From Planctomycetia bacterium (GTDB taxonomy: Bacteria > Planctomycetota > Planctomycetia > Planctomycetales > Planctomycetaceae), in the NCBI GenBank assembly GCA_016200145.1, contig JACQFH010000138.1, forward strand, positions 1-62,502: a DNA stretch of 62,502 nt. The letters are read 5' to 3'. A model generated the notes under the pieces. It was not told the DNA's origin and did no database searches. It worked only from the letters and a program-made list of their open reading frames with translations. The translations under genes were made by a program, and so were the position numbers. Numbering within the stretch: the first letter of the stretch is position 1; each line of letters opens with the position of its first letter. Below, one piece after another: positions 26,901 through 34,641 of this stretch.

Positions 26901-27775
26901 GCACGATCCCGGCCCACCACAAAATTGTCTGGTCAGTGGCGTTTTCTCCCGACGGCAAAACAATTGCGACCGGCAGCGAAGACCGCACGGTCAAGCTGTG
27001 GGAAACCGAAACCGGCGAACTGCGCCGGACTTTGCGAGGTCACACCGAGCTCGTTCGATCAGTTGTTTTCACGCACGACGGCGAGCTCCTGCTGACGGGC
27101 GGTTTCGACAATACGATCCGCGTCTGGAATGCCGAATCGGGAGAGGCCGTCGCGACTCTCAGCGACGAGGTCCCTGTGTACCTGCTCGGCGTGCTGGGGG
27201 ACGATCGCACCGTGATTTCGGCCAGCCAGGACGCTCGTCTACGAGTTTGGAACATCCCCCAGGCAGCCCTCGAAGGTTATTTCGTCGGCCACTCCCAGAC
27301 CGCCTGGAGCGCAGCCGTCGCCACGGTGCGGGGCAAATCGACTGTGATCAGCGGATCGACCGATAAGTCGGCCCGATTGTGGGATTTCGGGAGCGGCGAA
27401 GTTTCACACGTCTTGTCGGGACATGAACAGGGTGTCACGACTGTCGCAATTTCTTCCGACGGCAAGCTTGCCGCCAGCGGGTCGTTCGACGGCGAAGTGA
27501 TTCTCTGGGACGTCCGCAGCGGCAGGCAGGAACAGGCAATTCCCGGCGCGGGAGCCGTTGCCTACGAGATGGCCTTCTCCCCCGACAACAAGATTCTGGC
27601 GGTTGGCCGGGGAGACCACACGCTGACGCTGTACGATGCCGGCACGGCAAAGCCGCTGCGGAAAATGAACCGCGGCGGCTGGTGTGTACGTTTTTCGCGC
27701 GACGGGAAATGGTTGGCCAGCGGCAGCGACGATCGGACGTTGCGCATCTGGAAAACCGATCAGCTCAAGCAGTGA
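23993..27775 (+). CDS. exported SH3/HEAT/redoxin-like/WD40 multidomain protein
   Basis: This 1260-residue protein has a signal peptide ending near residue 22. Residues 26-85 form an SH3-like domain (VKVRQETVATVKKGEKF, GWILASAVRL). HEAT-type repeats run from about 350 to 780. Residues about 790-940 look like a redoxin/TlpA module (AAPAIGAEEWINGPAL, GKVVVVILPDAAP, GLVVVALCHRAG), but the usual CxxC active site is absent. Exactly seven WD40 units follow (about 975-1260), enough for one closed propeller. It lies 9 bp after the kinase gene, so the two are probably co-transcribed and functionally linked, perhaps kinase and periplasmic ligand sensor. That link is inference. Confidence 0.88.
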   Translation: MKLRCLILSVCLAYLPVSLRAEAPRVEVIAKTARVKVRQETVATVKKGEKFRVLNTQDGWVAISIGEGAARKTGWILASAVRLVADQAVSEDSAAPDELLEVHVAVDLTQIPPSYGNPQSGAFFKLTVRNDSSEPIDFKVADLGLRVDEHDLPQMPSSQAQAFYQPIFIDAGMRTQSQPASLSYLKDARLAPGASAEGWMAFNVARFGQEMFQPGALGAKNWLLHGKIGVHPVKIDMKKAELAALGAKARPATVDRSVQVIELGSRLNALNSAALLDALRAVPRDDRGCVLVLKGRECLVDGLAMQHLQTQMFQIVNNGHMPVISTEGGTVQNMGYGLSGYFGPGAMSHYPSEEAAVMAILGRRPGTGQVLVKHLADKSAEVRGSAAQALTGHLTEPDVVAALAKSVSDEDAGVRMRVVSALGGSPSAPGSRQDDSIDTAALIKAMHDPDLQVRVAAAGVAAVFPCTTVRAETIKLLDDAQLAVKMAAATSAGRLQDRNAVSKLELLRKDADPQLKTAAIDALKAIGELTPVAAALAKLDGGFLQDADYAELGKAKEKTAVPALIARLSGNDNYQVGFAGRTLGEIGDARAVQPLIQVLQYGNRNYGMHEIPRALGRLGDKQAIDPLRGLIKMSSQNVPNDLRLSAFEGLLLLKAPDAFEVVAAELKQLAATGRIHEAGQLLPALGRTRDDRAIAIIEPHLDNQQTCIAAAEALLLLRTAKSLASLEKRLLSREFAQGQMIIMNRQWTNDAASRGLLRKSTRSANDATRNAATICLNNLSTRSAGPPSPPSPIGHAAPAIGAEEWINGPALTASHTQGKVVVVILPDAAPGSVPSLPVEGNAWLQKFEKQGLVVVALCHRAGWAWDAAENDLVVRAGVAPEEEPKAVAELAKARGAKYRVGLAHAGQDLREGFGGPAEPLLAVIDRGGVLQAVRRLEADGGGTTNLEPLLQELLAEPATVAKSSVASSPRTIPAHHKIVWSVAFSPDGKTIATGSEDRTVKLWETETGELRRTLRGHTELVRSVVFTHDGELLLTGGFDNTIRVWNAESGEAVATLSDEVPVYLLGVLGDDRTVISASQDARLRVWNIPQAALEGYFVGHSQTAWSAAVATVRGKSTVISGSTDKSARLWDFGSGEVSHVLSGHEQGVTTVAISSDGKLAASGSFDGEVILWDVRSGRQEQAIPGAGAVAYEMAFSPDNKILAVGRGDHTLTLYDAGTAKPLRKMNRGGWCVRFSRDGKWLASGSDDRTLRIWKTDQLKQ

Positions 27776-27792
27776 AGCGATTCGTCGCCAAG

Positions 27793-28293
27793 CTATGCCT
27801 CCTGCGGGACCTGCTCGATTGCCCAGAAGAAGAAGTCGGTGATCTGTTGTTCGATCCCGAACCGTTTCAGTTTCGAGGCGACCTGTCCGCGGTGGTAGCT
27901 GGAGTGATTGACAATGTGGCGCAGGATCGCCCACCGCGGCAGGGTGAAACTGCGGCCGATCGCGCGCAGCGTCAGCAGGGTGTTGAGCCGCTCCGGCGTG
28001 AACGTGGGACGCAGTTCCTCGAAACGGCGGTAGGCACGCTCCAGCAACCGGTCCGCGTCGTCCACCGTAGCGACGTCCGCTTCTGGCGGGAAAGGGTCAT
28101 CCGCATCGCCGGCCAGCGAGCGCAGGTTGAACTCGGTCGCCAGGACGATGTGATAGATGGTCGAGCGCACCGACGACCATCCCGCGACCGGCTCCGCGAC
28201 ATACTGCTCAGCCGTCAGCTTGCGGCAGGCGTCGAAGACCCTGGCATTGGCCCAGCGATCGAACTCGAACAATGCCACGATATCGTCTTGCAT
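27793..28293 (-). CDS. DinB family metal-dependent protein
   Basis: This 166-residue protein matches the DinB/YfiT four-helix-bundle family. The expected metal-binding triad is present: His48 (STIYHIV), and His130 with His134 in HIVNHSSYHRGQ. DinB proteins are usually metal-binding and sometimes thiol-transferase-like; the specific reaction is not known here. It converges with the WD40 gene, and the stop codons are only 17 bp apart. A TATAAT box lies about 30 bp upstream of its ATG. Confidence 0.9.
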   Translation of the reverse strand: MQDDIVALFEFDRWANARVFDACRKLTAEQYVAEPVAGWSSVRSTIYHIVLATEFNLRSLAGDADDPFPPEADVATVDDADRLLERAYRRFEELRPTFTPERLNTLLTLRAIGRSFTLPRWAILRHIVNHSSYHRGQVASKLKRFGIEQQITDFFFWAIEQVPQEA

Positions 28294-28322
28294 GAAGATC
28301 TCTCCAGGGCTGGGACAGAGGC

Positions 28323-28328
28323 ATTATA
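28323..28328 (-). promoter_or_regulatory. candidate -10 box of the DinB gene
   Basis: A perfect TATAAT on the minus strand lies about 30 bp upstream of the DinB start. The best -35 candidate (ATGACA, 28349-28354) is spaced 20 bp away, longer than usual, so the call is weak. Confidence 0.35.
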
Positions 28329-28360
28329 GTGGTCCGTGCAGTCGAAAATGTCATTCAGAA

Positions 28361-28436
28361 GTAGGGTGGGTCGAACGGAGTGAGGTCCACCTGCATCGGC
28401 AACGTGGTGGGCCTCGCACGGCTCGACCCACCCTAC
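28361..28436. repeat. 76-bp REP-like inverted repeat, copy 2
   Basis: 74 of 76 positions match the copy at 2246-2321, including both terminal arms. It lies in the divergent gap between the DinB gene and the oxidoreductase gene. Confidence 0.9.
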
Positions 28437-28544
28437 TTTGCTGTGCGGAGTGGAATGTCGCAAATGCGGTGGCTTGTCGCTATAACGCATCGTTCCTGAA
28501 GAGACATGACTACATCTGGTTCTCGCCACAAAGACGAAATTGCC

Positions 28545-29678
28545 ATGCCGACGCGTCGCCAACTTCTGGCCTCCGCCGCCGCCGGGCTGGCCGCCGGAAA
28601 TCTCGCTCCCGTTGAAAAGGCCGCCGGCGCCGGCGATGAAACGCCGGGCAAGGTGTACCGGATCGGCGTGATCTCGGCTCGCATCAACGGCCAACCGCAA
28701 CCAGCGAACGACCACACTTGGCATTTCGCCCAGTACTTCCATCCGACGATTTCGCTCGAGGCGATCCGCAAATATCAGGATCCCGGCAGCGTTCGGATGT
28801 ATGAAGACTACATGCGGAATCCCAGGACGAATTTCGGCATCCTTCCATTTCCCGACGCGAAGATCACTCATTATTACGAGGCCGACCCAAAAATCGCCGA
28901 GCGATTTACTGAGGCATTTCCCGGCGTGCGCGTCGCCGCGTCGCTGGAGCAGATGGTTCAGGAAGTCGACGCTGTTTATCTGGGAGACGCCTCCGGGAAA
29001 GGCGAGGATCACTTCGACCTCGTCGCTCCGGGACTGGCCCGCGGACTCCCGACGTTTTGCGATAAGCCGATCGGAGGATCGGTCGCGGGAACTCGCAAGA
29101 TTCTCGAATTTGCCCAGCGGCACAAGGCGCCGTTAATGTCGTCGAGTCTTTTCCGGCACGAGTGGGGGATGGAGGAAGCGCTGCGGTTACGCGACTCGAA
29201 AGAGCTGGGCGACTTGCAGTACGTGATCGCCAGCCTGGGGGGAGGGTATTCGCCCGACGGCTGGCTCGTATACGGTCAGCACCCGGCCTGGACGGTGATG
29301 ACCCTCTGCGGTCCCGGAGTCGATTCGGTCAGCCTGTATGCCCGGAACGCCGCGGCGCACGCATTGATCACCTGGCCCGATCGCATGCCGGCGGAACTGT
29401 GGTACGGCCGCCCCGACATCGCCCACGACTACTGTTCCACCGCCGTGCATTTCGCGAAGCGCCGGTTCGAGTTCACTCCGGGAATCGAAGGAAACTTCTG
29501 GCTGGGGCACCACTACGAGATGTTCAACATGGCCAGCGCGTTTCGCGCCATGGTGAAAACCCGGGTCGAACCGGTGCCGCACCGCGAAATCCTGGAAGTG
29601 ACTGCAATCATCCATGCCGGAGTGAAATCCCTGGCCGAGAAGAGCCGGCTGGTTTCTCTGGCGGAAGTGATGGGGTGA
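28545..29678 (+). CDS. exported Gfo/Idh/MocA family oxidoreductase
   Basis: This protein of about 377 residues starts with a twin-arginine-type signal (MPTRRQLLASAAAGLAAG). The remainder resembles Gfo/Idh/MocA NAD(P)-dependent oxidoreductases: a divergent Rossmann region with VDAVYLGDASGKGEDHFDLV and GLPTFCDKPIGGSVAGTR (the C-D-K-P-I-G stretch corresponds to the family's EKP catalytic/nucleotide-loop motif), then an alpha/beta substrate domain. Tat export with bound cofactor is known for Gfo-type glucose-fructose oxidoreductase and common among planctomycete paralogues. The substrate is unknown, probably a sugar. Start ATG 28545 begins the signal; an in-frame ATG at 28506 is an alternative. 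Confidence 0.87.
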   Translation: MPTRRQLLASAAAGLAAGNLAPVEKAAGAGDETPGKVYRIGVISARINGQPQPANDHTWHFAQYFHPTISLEAIRKYQDPGSVRMYEDYMRNPRTNFGILPFPDAKITHYYEADPKIAERFTEAFPGVRVAASLEQMVQEVDAVYLGDASGKGEDHFDLVAPGLARGLPTFCDKPIGGSVAGTRKILEFAQRHKAPLMSSSLFRHEWGMEEALRLRDSKELGDLQYVIASLGGGYSPDGWLVYGQHPAWTVMTLCGPGVDSVSLYARNAAAHALITWPDRMPAELWYGRPDIAHDYCSTAVHFAKRRFEFTPGIEGNFWLGHHYEMFNMASAFRAMVKTRVEPVPHREILEVTAIIHAGVKSLAEKSRLVSLAEVMG

Positions 29679-29762
29679 GACGCCCGCAGAATTGAATCGG
29701 CAATCGCTGTTTCGAATCACTTCAACTTGGTCAACTTGTTGCCACAAGAAACCTGATACGCC

Positions 29763-31562
29763 ATGAGTGTTCGCTGGATTGCCGTTGCCGCGATCGTGCT
29801 GCTGTGCATCGCCCACCCATGCGAGTCTGCAGAGGAGGAAACCCTGCCGCCTCTGAAGGATGGGCGTGCACCGGAAACGGTCGACGAAATCTGGGCCGGC
29901 TACGATCCGCAGATAGAGCCACTCGAAGCAACGATTCTGAAAGAGTGGGAAGACGACGGCATCGTCTGCCGCATCGTGCGCTACCGGATCGGCATCTTCA
30001 AGGGCGCCAAATCGGTGATGGCGGGGATTTTCGCGTTTCCCAGAGGAGGGAAGAATTTGCCTGGGTTGATTCAGGTGCACGGCGGCGGGCAAAGTGCGAA
30101 TCTGAATGCCGCGACGACAAACGCCCGACGCGGATATGCCTGCATCTCACTCAACTGGGGGGGAAACCCGCTCAACGACGGGAATTACCAGAAGATCTGG
30201 AATGACCCCGGAACCGACTGGGGGGCCGTCGATGGGACGCATCCGCCGAAGAAAGATCCTGTCAATCACTTCGTCTCGTGTGCGCCAAACGATTTTACGA
30301 TCGACGCCGTCGATTCACCGCGAAACAGCGCCTGGATGCTCGTCACCCTTGGTGTCCGGCGCGGGCTGACTTTTCTCCAGCAGCAGCCGGAAGTCGACGG
30401 CGCCAAACTGGGAGTCTACGGACATTCGATGGGGGGCAAGCTGACCGTCATGACGGCAGCCATCGATGACCGGGTGAAGGCCGCCGTCCCTTCCTGCGGC
30501 GGCATCAGCGACCATCCCACCGAAGCCAAAATGCAGAGCAGCATGTATCACCAGCGACTGACATGCCCGGTCATGTTTCTGAATCCCGTCAATGACTTTC
30601 ATGGCAAGATCGACGATCTCGCTAGGACCGTGGCGACCATGCCTGGCAAGTCGTACCGCTTCTCCTGTGCCGCCAATCTCGATCACCGCGACCGGCCCGA
30701 GCATTTTGTCTGCGGCCCGCTGTGGTTCGACGAGCATTTGAAGGGGACATTTGCCGTGCCGCGGGCGCCGCAGGTCGATCTGCAACTGAAGACTGCGCGG
30801 GCCGTGCCGATCTTGAACATAACTCCCGATGCATCACGACCAGTGCAGTCGGTTGACGTTTACTACACGCAACAAGCCAGAAGCGATAAGGTCGCCAACC
30901 CCTGTTGGCGCCACGCGAAAGCAAGTCGCACCGGTCCGGCCTGGGCTGCCGAACTGCCGTTGTTCTGGAACGATCGGCCTGTGCGAGTCTATGCCAACGT
31001 CAACTACGCACTCGACGCCCCGATCACGGGCGCTGGATACTATTACAGCCTCTACACCACGCCAGACTTCACCGTTTCGAGCCCGCTGTTGACGACCACC
31101 GTCGACACGTTGTCTGCGGCAGGTGTCGAAGCCACAGATCAAACATCGAGGGAAATCGAATCCTTCGAACCCGGCTGGCAGAAAGGCTGGTACGTCTTCA
31201 ACGAAAACGGGACCTGGCCGTATCGCACCAACAAGATCCAGGATCCGAAATGGCAGGGCCCGTCCGGGGCGCGCCTGGTTCTCGAAGTTCAGAGTGAGCA
31301 ACCAAACAAGCTCGTTCTGGAAATCGATCGGTATGCGGTTGAATCAGACCTGCCTGGTGGTAATGTGTGGCAGACCATTTCGCTGGAGTGCACCGACTTT
31401 CGCAACGCCGCCGGCGAGGGACTGTCCGAATGGGCGACGGCGAGAGAACTGGTCATCGCCGACAGGGTCACGCTGAAAAATGACGACATGGTGAAAGTCG
31501 TCGGTAGGTCATGGCAGGGACCGCTGCCGAAGTTCCGTCGCCTGCGATGGGCAGACAAGTAA
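29763..31562 (+). CDS. exported alpha/beta hydrolase (acetylxylan-esterase/dienelactone-hydrolase type)
   Basis: This 599-residue protein has a signal peptide (MSVRWIAVAAIVLLCIAHPCESA). The alpha/beta-hydrolase domain shows an oxyanion-type segment GLIQVHGGGQSANLN and the nucleophile elbow GHSMGG, with Ser at about residue 222. LDHRDRPEHFV near 310 can supply the catalytic His. The last 230 or so residues form a separate beta-rich region (about 370-599) that may bind substrate. Similar secreted hydrolases deacetylate or de-esterify plant or algal polysaccharides; the exact substrate cannot be read from sequence. The stop lies 16 bp from the stop of the convergent pentapeptide gene. Confidence 0.85.
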   Translation: MSVRWIAVAAIVLLCIAHPCESAEEETLPPLKDGRAPETVDEIWAGYDPQIEPLEATILKEWEDDGIVCRIVRYRIGIFKGAKSVMAGIFAFPRGGKNLPGLIQVHGGGQSANLNAATTNARRGYACISLNWGGNPLNDGNYQKIWNDPGTDWGAVDGTHPPKKDPVNHFVSCAPNDFTIDAVDSPRNSAWMLVTLGVRRGLTFLQQQPEVDGAKLGVYGHSMGGKLTVMTAAIDDRVKAAVPSCGGISDHPTEAKMQSSMYHQRLTCPVMFLNPVNDFHGKIDDLARTVATMPGKSYRFSCAANLDHRDRPEHFVCGPLWFDEHLKGTFAVPRAPQVDLQLKTARAVPILNITPDASRPVQSVDVYYTQQARSDKVANPCWRHAKASRTGPAWAAELPLFWNDRPVRVYANVNYALDAPITGAGYYYSLYTTPDFTVSSPLLTTTVDTLSAAGVEATDQTSREIESFEPGWQKGWYVFNENGTWPYRTNKIQDPKWQGPSGARLVLEVQSEQPNKLVLEIDRYAVESDLPGGNVWQTISLECTDFRNAAGEGLSEWATARELVIADRVTLKNDDMVKVVGRSWQGPLPKFRRLRWADK

Positions 31563-31578
31563 CAGTCCATGGGAGTGG

Positions 31579-31950
31579 TCAGGCCGCGTCATATTTGCAA
31601 TTTGTCTGCTGAGTGTCAGTGAAAAAAACGTCGGACAAATCGGTTACGCCGCCAAGATTGTCCCGCGAGAAATCACACCTGGTTAACGCGCAGCGAACAA
31701 ACATGCACTGCTCCATGTTCGCGCCGCGGAACTCTACGTCGGTAAATGAACACTCCAGGAACACCGTCCTGAACATGTGTGCCCAGTACAGACTCACACT
31801 CCTGAATTCGCAACGGACAAATACCGCGTCGCTCAAAATCACGCCGTGCATCAGACGATCTGCGAAAGTCGAATCGAGAACGAGCGCGGAATCAGCGTCA
31901 AACAAATCCTGTTGTCCGACGAAGCTCTGTTTTTGGATGACTGTGCGCAT
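31579..31950 (-). CDS. pentapeptide-repeat protein
   Basis: This 123-residue protein consists almost entirely of degenerate A(D/N)LxX-type pentapeptides, for example VFVRCEFRSVSLYWAHMFRT and VEFRGANMEQCMFVRCALTR. Such sequences form a right-handed quadrilateral beta-helix. It has no signal peptide, so it is probably cytosolic. Some members mimic DNA and protect gyrase, but nothing here shows that role. It is shorter than most family members and stands alone. Confidence 0.8.
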   Translation of the reverse strand: MRTVIQKQSFVGQQDLFDADSALVLDSTFADRLMHGVILSDAVFVRCEFRSVSLYWAHMFRTVFLECSFTDVEFRGANMEQCMFVRCALTRCDFSRDNLGGVTDLSDVFFTDTQQTNCKYDAA

Positions 31951-32260
31951 AGCCTCGATTTAAGAATGGTCAGCGCCGGGTCGATCTAACGGCGTTAGAC
32001 GCTGTTTCAGCCTAACGCGCGCCAGGTTGTTCAGCTAGAGCATCGGCGTTCGTCACCAGCGTGTGTCACACGTTTCCCAACGGCGCGATTTTCAACGACC
32101 GGTCGCGTAGCGGCGGCTCGGCAGGAGCCTCGCCCTTCCGCAGGCCGTGCTGCTAGAATGCTTCATTCGTGGCCGCCCGCTTCTCGTAATACAAATTATC
32201 CGTGGGATTGCCACGCCATCCGTGGGTTTTTCCAGACCTCGTGACCGGAGAGAGATCATC
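31951..32260. other. intergenic stretch with three repeat elements
   Basis: A 310-bp divergent gap. It holds a 13-bp palindrome CTAACGGCGTTAG (31986-31998), a GGCGGCTC/GAGCCTCGCC hairpin (32112-32134) and a copy of the 29-bp repeat (32198-32226). No gene is supported. Confidence 0.6.
32198..32226 (+). repeat. 29-bp ATCCGTGGG-type repeat
   Basis: Identical to 10238-10266. As there, it lies 35 or fewer bases upstream of a gene start, inside a spurious 5' extension of the reading frame. Confidence 0.8.
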
Positions 32261-34447
32261 GTGAGATTGCCCCTGACGTGGAACGATTCGCAACGATTCC
32301 TGAAACTCGCCGCGGCGGCGGTTCTAGTCGTCAGCTTCGCCGGCGTCTGGTGGAGCGTGACCGACTGCGCCGCGGATGAGGCGCCCGAAAAATCCGCGTC
32401 CCTGCCTGCCGACAACCCGTTCGCCGCTCCGAGTCCCCTGCCGTTCCATGCTCCGGCGTTCGACAAAATCCGAACAGAACACTTTTTGCCGACGTTCACG
32501 TTCGGAATGAAGCAGCAGCTCGCCGAAATGAATGCGATCGCCAGTCAAAAGGCGGCACCCACGTTCGAAAACACGATCGTGGCCATGGAGCGGTCCGGCG
32601 AGCTCCTGACTCGCGTCGACAACGTCTTTTTCAATCTGACTTCGTCCGAGAAAACCAAGCCTCTGCAAACCATCGAAACCGAGCTCGCGCCCCTGCGGGC
32701 CGCCCATTCCGACAACATCCTGCTGAACCGCAAGCTCTTTGAGCGTGTCGAAAAGATCTGGCAGGAGAAAGCGTCCCTCAAGCTCACGGAAGAACAGGCG
32801 GAACTGCTGAAGCAGCGTTATGAAAGTTTCCTCCGGGCGGGGGCCCGACTCAGTGATCCGGATCAGGCACGGATTCGATCGCTGAACGAACAGCTTTCAA
32901 AGCTCGAAACAAAGTTTGAAGAGAATCTGCTGGCGATCGCCAAAGAACGGGCGGTTGTCGTCGACACGGCCAAAGAGCTGGACGGCCTGACGGCGGCCGA
33001 AATTGCCGCCGCGGCGGAAGCGGCGAAGGCGCGTGGTCTGGACGGCAAGCATCTGCTCCAGATTTCGAACACCACACGTGTGCCGGTTCTCACCTCGCTC
33101 AACAATCGGGCCCTGCGTCAGCGTGTCTGGGAAGCCTCTGCCAATCGAGGCCTGGGACGCGATGGCGGAATCGATAATCGCGGTCTCGTGCTGGAAATTG
33201 CCCAGTTGCGCGCAGAGCGGGCGAAAGTCCTGGGCTACGAAAACCATTCTGCCTACAAGCTGCAGAATCAGATGGCCAAAACTCCCGCCGCCGCTCGCAA
33301 GCTGCTGACCGACCTCGTCCCCGGAGTGCTGGAACGAGTCAAACAGGAAGCCCGCGACCTCGAGGCCATGATCAAAGAGTCCGGCGAGAGCCATGCCCTG
33401 GCGCCGTGGGACTGGGAGTATTACGCCGAGAAAGTCCGCAAAGCACGGTTTGAAGTGGACGAAGCGGCCGTCCGGCCTTACTTCGAGCTGAATTCAGTCC
33501 TGAAGAACGGCGTGTTCTTTACGATGAACAAGCTCTACGGAATCTCGTTTCGCGAACGACACGACTTGCCGGTCTACCATCCGGACGTGCGCGTGTTCGA
33601 CGTCATGGATCGAGACGGATCGCAGATCGGGCTGTTCTACGCAGACTACTTCAAACGCGATACGAAACGTGGAGGCGCCTGGATGAGCTCCTTCGTGGAT
33701 CAGTCCCGGTTACTGCATGAACAGCCGGTGATCGTGAACAACCTCAACATCCCTCGTCCCGCAGGCGGGGAACCGGCGCTCATCAGCTTCGACAATGTGA
33801 CGACTCTGTTCCATGAAATGGGCCATGCGCTGCATGGCCTCTTCTCGGATGTGACGTATCCCACCGTCGCCGGGACCGCGACACCACGTGATTTCGTGGA
33901 GTTTCCGTGGACTTTCGAGGAAGACTGGGCCATTCAGCCGGAAATTCTCGCCAACTACGCCCGGCACCATAAGACGGGAGATCCGATCCCCAAAGACCTG
34001 CTCGCCAAAGCCGTCAGCGCCAAAAAATTCAACAAGGGATTCGAAACACTCGAGTATCTGGCGGCCGCGCTGCTCGATCTCGAATGGCACATGCTGACCA
34101 GCGAACAGATCCCTGCGGACGTGGAGTCATTCGAAGCGGAAGCGCTCAAGAAAGCCGGCATCGTTCATCCTGCCGTTCCGCCCCGCTATCGGACGGCGTA
34201 CTTTGCCCACATCTGGTCCGGGGGATACGCGTCGAGCTACTATGCCTATCTCTGGAGCGAAGTCCTGGCCGCGGACGCCTTTGCCCACATGCTGGCGCAG
34301 GGCGGCTGCACTCCGGAAAACGGCGCCACGTTCCGCAAGGAAATCCTGAAGCGCGGTTCCAGCCGCGATCCGATGGTGTCCTACAAGGCATTTCGGGGAT
34401 CTGAGCCGACGGTGGATGCCCTCCTGATTCGCCGCGGATTGAAGTAG
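32261..34447 (+). CDS. exported M3 family zinc oligopeptidase
   Basis: This 728-residue protein belongs to peptidase family M3 (oligopeptidase A/Dcp type). The zinc-site motif HEMGH lies at residues 518-522, and the downstream family segment SDVTYPTVAGTATPRDFVEFPWTF is present. The GTG start at 32261 is preceded by GGAGAGAG and gives an N-terminal hydrophobic signal or anchor (FLKLAAAAVLVVSFAGVWW), implying a periplasmic peptidase that cuts small peptides. A longer upstream frame passes through a 29-bp repeat and was rejected. A G/C hairpin follows its stop. Confidence 0.92.
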   Translation: MRLPLTWNDSQRFLKLAAAAVLVVSFAGVWWSVTDCAADEAPEKSASLPADNPFAAPSPLPFHAPAFDKIRTEHFLPTFTFGMKQQLAEMNAIASQKAAPTFENTIVAMERSGELLTRVDNVFFNLTSSEKTKPLQTIETELAPLRAAHSDNILLNRKLFERVEKIWQEKASLKLTEEQAELLKQRYESFLRAGARLSDPDQARIRSLNEQLSKLETKFEENLLAIAKERAVVVDTAKELDGLTAAEIAAAAEAAKARGLDGKHLLQISNTTRVPVLTSLNNRALRQRVWEASANRGLGRDGGIDNRGLVLEIAQLRAERAKVLGYENHSAYKLQNQMAKTPAAARKLLTDLVPGVLERVKQEARDLEAMIKESGESHALAPWDWEYYAEKVRKARFEVDEAAVRPYFELNSVLKNGVFFTMNKLYGISFRERHDLPVYHPDVRVFDVMDRDGSQIGLFYADYFKRDTKRGGAWMSSFVDQSRLLHEQPVIVNNLNIPRPAGGEPALISFDNVTTLFHEMGHALHGLFSDVTYPTVAGTATPRDFVEFPWTFEEDWAIQPEILANYARHHKTGDPIPKDLLAKAVSAKKFNKGFETLEYLAAALLDLEWHMLTSEQIPADVESFEAEALKKAGIVHPAVPPRYRTAYFAHIWSGGYASSYYAYLWSEVLAADAFAHMLAQGGCTPENGATFRKEILKRGSSRDPMVSYKAFRGSEPTVDALLIRRGLK

Positions 34448-34461
34448 TCACCCTGCGCACT

Positions 34462-34480
34462 CCCCCCTTCGTAAGGGGGG
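34462..34480. terminator. hairpin downstream of M3 peptidase gene
   Basis: CCCCCCTT, loop CGT, then AAGGGGGG form a perfect 8-bp stem 15 bp after the M3 stop, in the gap before a convergent gene. It belongs to the same hairpin type as 2344-2361. Confidence 0.5.
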
Positions 34481-34510
34481 GCGGGGGGGCGGGTGAAGTT
34501 ACTCTTGTGC

Positions 34511-34547
34511 CAGCACCCGCACTCCCGTTTTTCTCATCTCCACTGTC
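34511..34547. repeat. 37-bp intergenic repeat, copy 1
   Basis: Matches 40338-40374 at 35 of 37 positions (core CAGCACCCGCACTCCCGTTT). Function unknown. Confidence 0.75.
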
Positions 34548-34641
34548 CCCCATCGGGGGCGTGGAAGTGGCAGGGGTGGTCATGCCGTCAATTTACCGCC
34601 GACGCATCGTACGGTGAATTCTGCATACCCGCGGAAGTTGG

